Assembly (NCBI RefSeq): GCF_900091525.1
Contig: NZ_FMCU01000019.1
Span: forward strand, 84,916-148,915
DNA length: 64,000 nucleotides
Direction: 5' to 3'
Origin: Micromonospora matsumotoense
Lineage (GTDB): Bacteria; Actinomycetota; Actinomycetes; Mycobacteriales; Micromonosporaceae
The position numbers were made by a program, and so were the translations under genes. How positions within the stretch are numbered: position 1 is the stretch's first letter; each line of letters starts with the position of its first letter. Of this stretch, positions 18,483 through 26,293 are shown piece by piece. The notes beneath the pieces are model-generated. The model ran no database searches. It was not told where the DNA came from and saw only the letters and a list, made by a program, of their open reading frames with translations.

Positions 18483-20039
18483 ATGCGCAAGCACGCGATC
18501 CGACGTTTGCTGGCCGGGCTCGGTGCGATGGGCGTGTTCGTCGCCGCCTCCGCCGCTCCCGCACCGGCTGCCCCCGCCAGCCCCGACGCTCCCGCCGACG
18601 TTGCGGCGGCGGCCGGGTTCGACATGTTCGCCAACAACATCACCCTGGCCCCGGGTGGGCCCGGCAAGACGGTGGTCCTGCGGCTGTCGGGCGAGACGCC
18701 CCCCGGCAGGTACGCCGCCACCGTGGACTTCGGCGCGGTCGACGCCTTCGCGGAGGTGGGTACCCCCGGGGGCGGGAGCTGCACCCGGGAGGGCACCATC
18801 CTGACCTGCACGGCCTTCGGCGAGGACGCGCCGGCACTGCTCGTCCTTTCGATCCGGCCACGCGCCGACGCCGCGCTGGGCCGGGAGGGCAGGCTCCGGT
18901 TCACCGTGACCATTCCCGGCGTTGGCACGCGCACGTACGACTCGACCGTGCTCATCGGCGAGGGGGTCGACCTGGTGGCCGGCCCGGCGGTCAAGCTGAG
19001 CGGTCGTCCCGGAGCCACAGTGCCGGCGGCGCTGTCGGTCGGCAACCGGGGGCAGGAGACCGTGCAGGGCGCGGTGCTCCTCGTGCTGGGCGCCTACGGG
19101 CTCACCCCGTCGAGGCGCTACCAGAACTGCCGTTACAGCAGCGTGGGCGGTCCGGTTCACTTCACGCCGAACCTGTTCGCCTGCACCTTCGACGACGCGA
19201 TCGAGCCGGGCCGGACGTTCCGGGTCGGCGGCGGTTTCGGTGTCACGGTGCCCGGTGACGCCTGGGCGCCGAACACCCAGACCGGCACCGCCACCTGGCT
19301 GACCCCGCAGGACTGGGCGGACGTGCGGCACGAGTACACCCTCGACCAGCAGGGCACCGGCGGGGTGCTGCGGCTGGAACCGGCCGGCAAGCTGCGCGCC
19401 GGCACGTCCCGGGCAGCACAGACCGACGTCCGGCAGGCCGACAACGAGACCGCCATCGAGTTGGCCGTCACCGGCGAGCAGCGGGCCGACCTGGCTGCCG
19501 ACGAGGTACGCGTCACCGGCAAGGTGGGCGCGACAGTACCGGTCAAGATCGGCTACACCAACCGGGGGCCGGCCTCGTCGGGCAACGGCGGCTCCGGCGG
19601 CGGCGCGAACATCCGGCTGACCGTGCCGAAGGGTGTCACCGCCGTGAAGGCCCCCGACAACTGCACCGACGCCGACGCGCAGCAGCCGGAGGAGTACGGC
19701 CAACCGGGTGCCCGCGCGTACGAGTGCTACCAGTACGGCATCCTCCACAAGGGTGAGCGGGTCGCCCTGCCTTTCTCGTTCCGGATCGACCGGGCGGGCA
19801 CCCTGACCGGCAAGGTCGAACTGCAGCACAGCTCCGGTGGCAAGGACCTCGACCCGCGCAACGACACCGCGAAGGTCCTGGTGAATCCCGGCTCGGGCGG
19901 TCAGGGCGGCGGCGACGGCTCACTGCCGATCACCGGCTCCCCCACCGGCCTGGTGGCCGCCGTCGGCGGGCTGCTGCTGGTGGCGGGCGTCGGCAGCTAC
20001 CTGGTGGCCCGGCGTCGACGGGCGCGCTTCGTGGCCTGA
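18483..20039 (+). CDS. LPXTG-anchored cell-wall protein 2
   Basis: 518 residues with a signal peptide (MRKHAIRRLLAGLGAMGVFVAASA) and a sortase signal LPITG at about residue 481, followed by a hydrophobic stretch and RRRRARF. The ectodomain shares landmarks with the protein at 12639: GEGVDLVAGP, YQNCRY, an FACTFDD motif and a final DUF11-like domain with PDNC...YECY. They are diverged paralogues rather than a recent duplication. It follows pnkp after about 200 bp with its own start region (AGGACAGG upstream of ATG). Confidence 0.88.
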   Translation: MRKHAIRRLLAGLGAMGVFVAASAAPAPAAPASPDAPADVAAAAGFDMFANNITLAPGGPGKTVVLRLSGETPPGRYAATVDFGAVDAFAEVGTPGGGSCTREGTILTCTAFGEDAPALLVLSIRPRADAALGREGRLRFTVTIPGVGTRTYDSTVLIGEGVDLVAGPAVKLSGRPGATVPAALSVGNRGQETVQGAVLLVLGAYGLTPSRRYQNCRYSSVGGPVHFTPNLFACTFDDAIEPGRTFRVGGGFGVTVPGDAWAPNTQTGTATWLTPQDWADVRHEYTLDQQGTGGVLRLEPAGKLRAGTSRAAQTDVRQADNETAIELAVTGEQRADLAADEVRVTGKVGATVPVKIGYTNRGPASSGNGGSGGGANIRLTVPKGVTAVKAPDNCTDADAQQPEEYGQPGARAYECYQYGILHKGERVALPFSFRIDRAGTLTGKVELQHSSGGKDLDPRNDTAKVLVNPGSGGQGGGDGSLPITGSPTGLVAAVGGLLLVAGVGSYLVARRRRARFVA

Positions 20040-20131
20040 CGGGCACTTCCCGCACCCCCGCACGGGACCGGCGCGTCTCCGCCACCCCTGCTGTCCGGCT
20101 GACATCGCCCCCGCCCGGCCGGGGGTCGGCA

Positions 20132-20157
20132 GCGGCCCCCGGCACGCCGGGGGCCGC
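20132..20157 (+). terminator. Terminator after LPXTG protein 2
   Basis: 11-bp perfect arms GCGGCCCCCGG / CCGGGGGCCGC with a 4-nt loop, 93 nt past the stop codon. Confidence 0.6.
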
Positions 20158-20239
20158 CCGGCCGGACCCGGTGTCGGGGTGAGATCCCGGCCGGGGGGAC
20201 GAGTGCCGCGACCGGCGCTTCGCGGGCTCGGTATGGTGT

Positions 20240-21277
20240 GTGGCCGTGGACACAGGTGAGAAGACGCGGGTGGTCGCCGAGACGGTCGCGCTGAATCCGC
20301 TCGACCCCAAGGATCTGCTCCAGACCTTCGGGCTGGTCGGCGTGTGGGTGATCCTCTTCGCCGAGACCGGTCTGCTGGTGGGGTTCTTCTTCCCCGGCGA
20401 CTCGCTGCTCTTCCTGGCCGGGGTCGCCGCCTCACCGGTGGCCGATGCGATCTTCGGCAGCGGCACCCGGCTCTCCCTGGTCGGGCTGCTGATCGGCGGC
20501 CCGCTCTGCGCGATCGCCGGTGCCCAGCTCGGGCACTGGCTCGGTGCCCGGTACGGCCGCCGGATGTTCGAACGCCCCAACTCCCGCCTCTTCAAGAAGG
20601 AGTACGTGGAGAAGGCGGAGTTCTACTTCCAGAAGTTCGGCCCGGCCAAGGCCGTGGTGCTGGCCCGGTTCATCCCGATCGTGCGGACGTTCCTCAACCC
20701 GGTGGCGGGTGCGCTCGGCATGCCGGCCAAGCAGTTCTTCCTCTGGAACGTCGTCGGCGCGATCCTCTGGGTGGACGGCATCCTGCTGATCGGCTACCTG
20801 CTCGCCGACCAGATCTACAACGCCATCGGTGACAAGATCGACCGGTACATCCTGCCCGTGGTCGCGTTGATCATCCTGATCTCGGTGCTGCCGATCTTCT
20901 TCGAGTTCCTCCGCGACCGTAAGGCCCGTCGGCGCGGTGAGGCCGTCGCGGTGATCGCCGCCGCGAGCGCGGTGGGCGCGGTGGAGGCCGTCCGGGACGC
21001 CGTCGAGCACCACCACCATCACGACCAGCCCCGGCAGCCGTACGGCGAACCGCAGTCGGCGCAGCAGCACGGCCACCAGCAGCAGCACGGCGACCCGCAG
21101 CAGCACGGCCACCAGCAGCAGCACGGGGACCCGCAGCAGTACGGGCAGCAGCAGTCCTACGGTGGTCGGCAGCCCGACCAGCCGCACGGCCACGACCAGC
21201 AGTTCCCGCCGCAGACCTACGGCCAGTCCCCGCCGCAGGACGGTGGACGGTACCCGGAGCACGGTCAGGGTCGCTGA
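20240..21277 (+). CDS. DedA/SNARE-associated family membrane protein with His/Gln-rich tail
   Basis: 345 residues. The first ~225 are a DedA domain (recent work links the family to lipid scrambling or transport): FFFPGDSLLFLAG, GAQLGHWLGARYGRRMF, ARFIPIVRTFLNPVAGALGMP with the conserved Arg and Gly/Pro, and several membrane helices. The last ~100 residues are a hydrophilic tail of H, Q, P, G and Y with HHHHH and repeated QQHGHQQQHGDP units, perhaps metal-binding. No strong Shine-Dalgarno; GTG codons at 20240 and 20246 are both possible. Confidence 0.88.
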   Translation: MAVDTGEKTRVVAETVALNPLDPKDLLQTFGLVGVWVILFAETGLLVGFFFPGDSLLFLAGVAASPVADAIFGSGTRLSLVGLLIGGPLCAIAGAQLGHWLGARYGRRMFERPNSRLFKKEYVEKAEFYFQKFGPAKAVVLARFIPIVRTFLNPVAGALGMPAKQFFLWNVVGAILWVDGILLIGYLLADQIYNAIGDKIDRYILPVVALIILISVLPIFFEFLRDRKARRRGEAVAVIAAASAVGAVEAVRDAVEHHHHHDQPRQPYGEPQSAQQHGHQQQHGDPQQHGHQQQHGDPQQYGQQQSYGGRQPDQPHGHDQQFPPQTYGQSPPQDGGRYPEHGQGR

Positions 21278-21288
21278 CCGGCGGACGA

Positions 21289-21325
21289 CGAACGGCCGGC
21301 CCTCGGGGAGAGGACCGGCCGTTCG
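21289..21325. terminator. Terminator between DedA and the ArsR-type gene
   Basis: CGAACGGCCGG / CCGGCCGTTCG, 11-bp arms around a 15-nt loop, 12 nt past the DedA stop codon and between convergent genes. Confidence 0.7.
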
Positions 21326-21456
21326 CCTACACGTACGCCACCGCGGGCACGGTGGTGGATCAGCAAACTGACCGGTGACGGACAGCCGTCACCACCCGAT
21401 GACGCCACCCCTGGTACGCCATCGGACGTCGCCCCTGGCGGGGGCGACGGGTGCAG

Positions 21457-21834
21457 TCAGCGGGCCTTCTTGGTGGCCCGCTTGCGCGGCGGCGTGAGGA
21501 GGTCGGCGATCGTGGCGATCGCCGACGGCACCAGCCGGTAGTAGGCCCACACACCACGCTTCTCCCGCTCCAGCAAGCCGGCCTCGGTGAGGATGCGGAG
21601 GTGGTGGCTGACCGTCGGCTGCGAGAGGCCGAGCGGCGCGGTGAGGTCACACACGCACGCTTCGCCCTCGGGCGCCGACTGGATCAGGCTGAGCAGCCGC
21701 AGCCGGGCGGGGTCGGCGAGGGCCTTGAGGACCCCCGCCAGCCGCTCGGCATCGGCACGTTCGATCGGCTCGCCGGCAAGCGGCGAGATCTGAGGCATGG
21801 TCATTTCAGCCAACGCAGTTCCCACGTATTCCAT
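21457..21834 (-). CDS. ArsR/SmtB-family repressor with Cys-pair metal motif
   Basis: 125 residues with a winged helix (LKALADPARLRLLSLIQ; LGLSQPTVSHHLRILTEAGLLEREKRGVWAYYRL). The recognition-helix region holds ACVCDL (Cys60 and Cys62), the position of the metal/metalloid site in ArsR/CadC-type sensors (ELCVCDL), so thiophilic-metal sensing is plausible. A basic RKRATKKAR tail is present. No metal pump or reductase is adjacent, so its targets lie elsewhere or it controls itself. The start is uncertain: ATG at 21834, or in-frame ATGs at 21804 and 21798 with weak RBS support. Confidence 0.85.
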   Translation of the reverse strand: MEYVGTALAEMTMPQISPLAGEPIERADAERLAGVLKALADPARLRLLSLIQSAPEGEACVCDLTAPLGLSQPTVSHHLRILTEAGLLEREKRGVWAYYRLVPSAIATIADLLTPPRKRATKKAR

Positions 21835-21891
21835 CCTTCCACCAGCAGCATCGATCCGCCTGCATATCAGCAGATCCGAATCGGCAAATTT

Positions 21892-22431
21892 TCACGCCAC
21901 AAGGCCGAGGTCAGCCAACGTAAAGGCCGCCCGATACGGCAGTCCGGCGGCTCGTACGACGTCGCTGGCGCCCCGATCGACGATAACCGCCACGCCCACG
22001 ACCTCCGCCCCGGCCTCGCGTAGTGCTTCGACGGCCGTCAACACGCTGCCGCCCGTCGTCGAGGTGTCCTCCACCGCCAGTACCCGCCGGCCGGCCACCT
22101 CAGGACCCTCGATCCGCCGTTGGAGACCATGCGCCTTGCCGGCCTTGCGGACCACAAAGGCGTCCAGGGGTCGATCGGTCTCCGCGGCGGCGTGCAACAT
22201 CGAGATGCCGATCGGATCGGCACCCAGGGTCAACCCACCGACCGCGTCGTAATTCCAGTCGGCGGTCAGCTCCCGCATCACCCGACCGACCAGGGGAGCC
22301 GCCCGGTGATGGAGAGTCACGCGACGCAGATCGACGTACCACTCCGCCTCCCGCCCCGAGGAGAGCACGACCCGGCCATGGACCACAGCCAGGTCAGTGA
22401 TGAATTTACGCAGGTCGTCGTGGTCCCCCAT
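21892..22431 (-). CDS. pyrE: Orotate phosphoribosyltransferase
   Basis: Transfers phosphoribosyl from PRPP to orotate, giving OMP in pyrimidine synthesis. 179 residues, beginning MGDHDDLRKFITDLAVVHGRVVLSSGREAEWYV. The PRPP-binding loop is LAVEDTSTTGGSVLTAV and the substrate loop is VRKAGKAHGLQ. ATG at 22431 fits the family; there is no clear SD, so the message may be leaderless. Not linked to other pyr genes here. Confidence 0.94.
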   Translation of the reverse strand: MGDHDDLRKFITDLAVVHGRVVLSSGREAEWYVDLRRVTLHHRAAPLVGRVMRELTADWNYDAVGGLTLGADPIGISMLHAAAETDRPLDAFVVRKAGKAHGLQRRIEGPEVAGRRVLAVEDTSTTGGSVLTAVEALREAGAEVVGVAVIVDRGASDVVRAAGLPYRAAFTLADLGLVA

Positions 22432-22598
22432 GGCGATAGAGGGTACTGCGCAAGTCTGTGGGTCGTGTGTGCGGCCCACCCGGAACCGTCGCGCGGGCAA
22501 CCGATGACTGGCGATGGACGGCTACGCTGCGCGACCGCACCGGCAGAGTTGCCGGGCGGCTGCGGGCCGCCCGCACGTCGTACGGCACCGGCGGCCGG

Positions 22599-23408
22599 TC
22601 ACTCCCCGGCCGGGTCGAGCTGCCCCCGTCGGTCCCGGAAGGCGCCACGCAACAACCGACGCGGTACGTGCCGCAGGCTCGCCACGGCCAGCTTGTACTT
22701 CCAGTCCGGAACGCTGACGGTTTTGCCTTTCCGCAGGTCACGTAGGGCTTCGGCGACCACGTCGTCGGCGCGCAGCCAGATCCACCGCGGCATGGCGGAC
22801 ATGTCGATGCCGGTGCGCTCGTGGTAGCCGGTGCGGGTGTAGCCGGGGCAGAGCGCCATCACGTGCACACCCGACGCGCGGGTGGACTGCCCGATCGATT
22901 CGCTGAAGCTGGTGACCCAGGCCTTGCTGGCCGGATAGGTGGAACCCGGCATCACCGGGCCGAACCCAGCGACTGAAGAGACATTTATCACTGCCCCATC
23001 GCCACGTTCGGTCATTGGTCCGAGCGCCGCCAAAGTCAGCCGAAGTACCGCGTGCACATTCAACCGGAGCAATTGGGTCTCATCGGCGACGGTGGAACGC
23101 AGAAACGGCCGGCTGAGGCTGAGCCCGGCATTGTTGACCAACAGGTGCACCGGGTCGCCCGTGGCCAGTCGCCGTTCCACCCGGCCACAACCGTCGTCGG
23201 TGGACAGATCGGCGGGGATGACCTCCACCCGGTTGCCGTACCGGCCGGTCAGTTCGGCGGCGGTCGCGTCGAGCCGGGTGGCGTCCCGGGCCACCAGGAT
23301 CAGGTCCCAGCCCTCGGCGGAGAGTTGGCGGGCGAAGGACTCACCGATGCCGGCGGTGGCCCCGGTGATCAGTGCGCGGCGGCCCGGAGCCGGTCGGTCG
23401 GCGGTCAC
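22599..23408 (-). CDS. Short-chain dehydrogenase/reductase
   Basis: 269 residues, classical SDR: TGATAGIG cofactor loop (residues ~15-22), LVNNAG, catalytic Ser in INVSSVAG, and YPASKAW as the YxxxK motif. The early Arg after strand 2 (VARDATRL) suggests NADP(H). The substrate is not evident; similar proteins are often annotated as ketoreductases or acyl-lipid reductases. The GTG start follows GAGGAG. It lies 9 nt after the upstream membrane-protein gene's start region, on the same strand. Confidence 0.85.
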   Translation of the reverse strand: MTADRPAPGRRALITGATAGIGESFARQLSAEGWDLILVARDATRLDATAAELTGRYGNRVEVIPADLSTDDGCGRVERRLATGDPVHLLVNNAGLSLSRPFLRSTVADETQLLRLNVHAVLRLTLAALGPMTERGDGAVINVSSVAGFGPVMPGSTYPASKAWVTSFSESIGQSTRASGVHVMALCPGYTRTGYHERTGIDMSAMPRWIWLRADDVVAEALRDLRKGKTVSVPDWKYKLAVASLRHVPRRLLRGAFRDRRGQLDPAGE

Positions 23409-23417
23409 GGTTGCTCC

Positions 23418-24173
23418 TCAGCGGGGCGGCGGCGCCGACGCAGCGGCACCCGGGGGCGGTTCGGACGTGGGCGGCACCGGCGCGGCGGCACCGTGGGGCG
23501 GTTCGGACGTGGGCGGCACCGGCGCGGCGGCACCGTGGGGCAGGTCGGAGACGGGGTACGCCCAGGGCGCGGCGGGGTGCGGCGGCGCGGACGCGGGCGG
23601 CACCGACCGGCGGGTGGCGAACCAGGCGTTCGCCGGGGGAAGCATCAGCAACCCGGCCACCGCGAGGTAACCGAGGGCCTGGGCCACCGAAACTGCCCCG
23701 TTCACCGGAAGCCACCAGGACGGGTAGGCGTCGTCGAGGGTGCCGAACAGGTCGGCGACGCCCCGGTCACCGGCACCGAGCCGCAGCGGCCTGGCCCGCT
23801 GGCCGACCAGTGCCACCAGTGCGCACCCACCGGCGAGCAGGCCCAACCCGCAGACCGCCCAGATGCCGATCCTGGCCGCCCGACGTCGGGCGAGCAGCCC
23901 GCCGGCTAGGCCGACCAGCAGCAACGCCACCAGCACCGTCAACACCGCCGCACCGATCGTGCTGAACCGCAGCAGCCGGACCACGCCGTCGACGTCTCCC
24001 GGGTCGGCGGCGGTGCCGGCGGCGGCGACCCGGAACCGGTCGATGGTGCCGCCCAGGGCGAGCAGGGTGGTCACGGCGTAGACCCCGGCGGCGAGCGCCA
24101 TCAGCCCGAGCAGTGTCACCGCCGTGGTGACGGCCGCCGGTCGGCGGGCCGGCACCTGATCCGGGTACGACAC
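23418..24173 (-). CDS. Four-helix membrane protein with repeated Pro-rich tail
   Basis: 251 residues. Four hydrophobic segments in the first ~190 (AVTLLGLMALAAGVYAVTTL; FSTIGAAVLTVLVALLLVGL; IWAVCGLGLLAGGCALVAL; a last one near LGYLAVAGLLML) are followed by a cytosolic-looking tail with HGAAAPVPPTSEPP repeated. Its layout parallels the neighbour at 24247-25125 (four helices, a PSWW/PSWY motif before helix 4, repetitive tail), suggesting ancient duplication. The GTG start and its GGAGGG SD are inside a perfect hairpin (24173-24226). Function unknown. Confidence 0.78.
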   Translation of the reverse strand: MSYPDQVPARRPAAVTTAVTLLGLMALAAGVYAVTTLLALGGTIDRFRVAAAGTAADPGDVDGVVRLLRFSTIGAAVLTVLVALLLVGLAGGLLARRRAARIGIWAVCGLGLLAGGCALVALVGQRARPLRLGAGDRGVADLFGTLDDAYPSWWLPVNGAVSVAQALGYLAVAGLLMLPPANAWFATRRSVPPASAPPHPAAPWAYPVSDLPHGAAAPVPPTSEPPHGAAAPVPPTSEPPPGAAASAPPPR

Positions 24174-24226
24174 GACGATTCCCTCCGGTAGGCGTCGGTG
24201 TGCAACCTACTCGGAGGGAATCGTCG
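24173..24226 (-). promoter_or_regulatory. Hairpin sequestering the ribosome-binding site and start
   Basis: In the minus-strand transcript, CGACGATTCCCTCCG pairs perfectly with CGGAGGGAATCGTCG, and a further GTAGG/CCTAC stem lies inside, with a ~13-nt loop. The 3' arm contains the GGAGGG Shine-Dalgarno and the first base of the GTG start of the downstream membrane-protein gene. The stem would block translation unless melted, or act as a terminator between the two genes. Confidence 0.7.
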
Positions 24227-24246
24227 GTGTCGCTGTTACGCGCCCG

Positions 24247-25125
24247 TCAGCTGCCGGCGGGGCGCTGCGGGTCGTCCGGTCCGCTGCCTCCGGCGGGCCG
24301 GTCCGGGTCCCCACCTGACGGCGGCGGCCAGGACGAGCCGTCGGACGGCTGCGGCTGGTCCGGCACGCCCGGGGTGGCCGACGACGGGCCGGGCTGGCCC
24401 GGGGTGGCCGACTGTCCGGGCACACCCGGCTGACCGGGGGCGCCGGGCTGCGGGTAGTCGGGCGTCGCCGGGTAACCGGGGGTCGCCGGGTAGCCCGGGG
24501 TCGCCGGGTAACCGGGGGCGGTCGGGTAGGCGGCACCGGGAACCGGCGGCTCCCAGCCGCCCTTGGCCTTGCGGAAGAACTCGTTGGACTTCGGCAGGGC
24601 GAGCAGGATCAGCGCCGCCAGCAGGGCCAGCAGGCTGAGCACGCCGAGCAGCGTGCTGACCGGGTTGTACCAGGAGGGCAGCACGGCGTTCATGCTGCGC
24701 TCCAACTCCTCGGCGCTCGGCGCGTCGCCGGAGGTGGAGCCGGTGGAACCGCTGAAGCCCGCGGCGCCGTTGACCAGTCCGCCGCCGACGCAGCAGACCA
24801 TGATGCCGCCGACCACCCAGGTGGCGATCCGGCTGCCGTTCTTGCCCCGGTTGTTGAAGATCGCCAGGACGACGAGGGCCAGCGCGATCAGCAGTAGAAC
24901 GGCGGACGCGGCGACGGCGAAGACCACGACGGCGGTGCCGAGCCCGTCGACCTCGCTCGCGGTCCCCTCGAACGCGTCCTCGAACGCCTGGCGGAGCTTG
25001 CCGCTGATCGCGAGGGTCAGGATCAGCCCGATGAGTTGGAGCGCCGCGAAGAACATCAGCAGATAGCTGGAGATTGTCACCAGACCCGGACGGGTCCGGG
25101 CGGGCGTGCTGTGGGAATCGACCAT
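24247..25125 (-). CDS. Four-helix membrane protein with PGYPAT repeats
   Basis: 292 residues. Four membrane helices (ISSYLLMFFAALQLIGLILTL; VVVFAVAASAVLLLIALALVV; ATWVVGGIMVCCVGGGLV; LLGVLSLLALLAALILLAL) and the motif VLPSWYNPVS before helix 4 match its neighbour. The C-terminal ~95 residues are disordered, with PGYPATPGYPATPGYPATP-type tandem units, then Gly/Pro-rich sequence. A strong SD (GGAAGGAG) precedes ATG. Unknown function; such tails are common in actinobacterial envelope-associated proteins. Confidence 0.8.
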   Translation of the reverse strand: MVDSHSTPARTRPGLVTISSYLLMFFAALQLIGLILTLAISGKLRQAFEDAFEGTASEVDGLGTAVVVFAVAASAVLLLIALALVVLAIFNNRGKNGSRIATWVVGGIMVCCVGGGLVNGAAGFSGSTGSTSGDAPSAEELERSMNAVLPSWYNPVSTLLGVLSLLALLAALILLALPKSNEFFRKAKGGWEPPVPGAAYPTAPGYPATPGYPATPGYPATPDYPQPGAPGQPGVPGQSATPGQPGPSSATPGVPDQPQPSDGSSWPPPSGGDPDRPAGGSGPDDPQRPAGS

Positions 25126-25275
25126 GATTCTCCTTCCTAGATCACCGCACCACGGTAGCGTCCGTAGTCCCGTCGCACCGGGTACGACGGTGCCGTACCC
25201 AATGATCGACCTGCCGAATCACCCATCAGCCGCGGGCAGGGCCGCGACCGAACCGGATCATCCGCACGTCCCGGG

Positions 25276-26283
25276 TCACGACTCGCGTACCAGTCGGCGG
25301 TGTTCGGCGGTCACCACGGCGAGCAGGAGCAGATCCACCGCGAGCCCGGTCACCGCGTCGAACTGGTTGACCGTGAAGTTGAAGATCTGCCCGAACAGCA
25401 GGTCGACCAGGAGGGCCAGCTTGAACAGCCGGAACGCGGCCCGCCGGTCGTGCCGGAGCAGGAACGCCGCGCGGATGCTCAACACCCCGGCGACCAGCGC
25501 CGAGGCGGACACCCCGAGCACCGCGCCCCACTCCCCGGCCTGGTCCAACTCACCGGTCACCTCCTCCGTGACCACCCCCACCACCGTGGCCACCGGCTCG
25601 ACGACCAGGTAGACCACCACCGGGGAGACCACCCACCGCCGGGCGGTCAGCCGGATCAGCGCGGCCCGCAGCCGGGCCACCGGGGGCTGCCAGAACCGCT
25701 GTGGCGGTGGCCCCCGGCGCGGCACCACGTCGAGCAACGCGGACACCGCCGACTCGACCTCCGGACCGGCCCCCCGGACCAGCCGTAGGGTGGCCACCCG
25801 TCGCCGGTCGGTGAGCCCCCGACCGAGGCCACCGACGACCACGTCCAACGCGTTCGCCACCCGCTCCCCCGGGGTGAGGCGCAGCCGGTCGCGCAGCCCC
25901 TGGGTGAGCACCACCAGCAGGGCGAAGACGGCGTAGATGATGCCGGCGGCCGGTCGGTAGAAGTAGTCGGTGCCGGCGGTGACGAACTTGCCGACCTCGT
26001 CGATGAACAGCCCGAAGCCGACCCCGGCGAGCACCGCGCCGGTCATCCGGGCGGCCCCGCCGAGGAAGACCAGCGCGACGCCCAGGCCGACGGTCATCAG
26101 CAGGCCACCCCAGAGCACGTGCGCGATGTGCAGACCGCCGCCGCCGAGCTGCGGGTAGCCGGTCGCCCGGAGGAAGGCCCGGGTGACCAGCACCGTGGCC
26201 ACCCCGGACAGGACGAACGCCTGGAGGTACGCCGCAGCGTCCACCGCACGCGGTGGCAGCCGGCGGCGCGACGACGGTGACAT
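25276..26283 (-). CDS. Multi-pass membrane protein of unknown function
   Basis: 335 residues starting MSPSSRRRLPPRAVDAAAY. About four to five helices lie in the N-terminal half (AYLQAFVLSGVATVLVTRAFL; ILWGG-like LLMTVGLGVALVFLGG; GAVLAGVGFGLFIDEVGKFV; IIYAVFALLVVL), then a basic soluble loop and three further helices ending LAVDLLLLAVVTAEHRRL. FGLFIDEVGKFVTAGTDYFYRPAA looks like a conserved core. It follows speE on the same strand after 10 nt, so it is probably the last gene of that operon. I do not recognise a named family. Confidence 0.72.
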   Translation of the reverse strand: MSPSSRRRLPPRAVDAAAYLQAFVLSGVATVLVTRAFLRATGYPQLGGGGLHIAHVLWGGLLMTVGLGVALVFLGGAARMTGAVLAGVGFGLFIDEVGKFVTAGTDYFYRPAAGIIYAVFALLVVLTQGLRDRLRLTPGERVANALDVVVGGLGRGLTDRRRVATLRLVRGAGPEVESAVSALLDVVPRRGPPPQRFWQPPVARLRAALIRLTARRWVVSPVVVYLVVEPVATVVGVVTEEVTGELDQAGEWGAVLGVSASALVAGVLSIRAAFLLRHDRRAAFRLFKLALLVDLLFGQIFNFTVNQFDAVTGLAVDLLLLAVVTAEHRRLVRES

Positions 26284-26293
26284 CTGTCCGAGG

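Noticed and set aside
15638..19045. 1135-codon minus-strand frame across hen1, pnkp and the LPXTG gene
   Set aside because: Antisense to three well-supported genes; composition is Arg/Pro/Ala-rich without any domain.
24247..25125. Collagen-like or secreted toxin tail from PGYPAT repeats
   Set aside because: Low-complexity tail on a four-helix membrane protein; such tails are common and no toxin motif is present.
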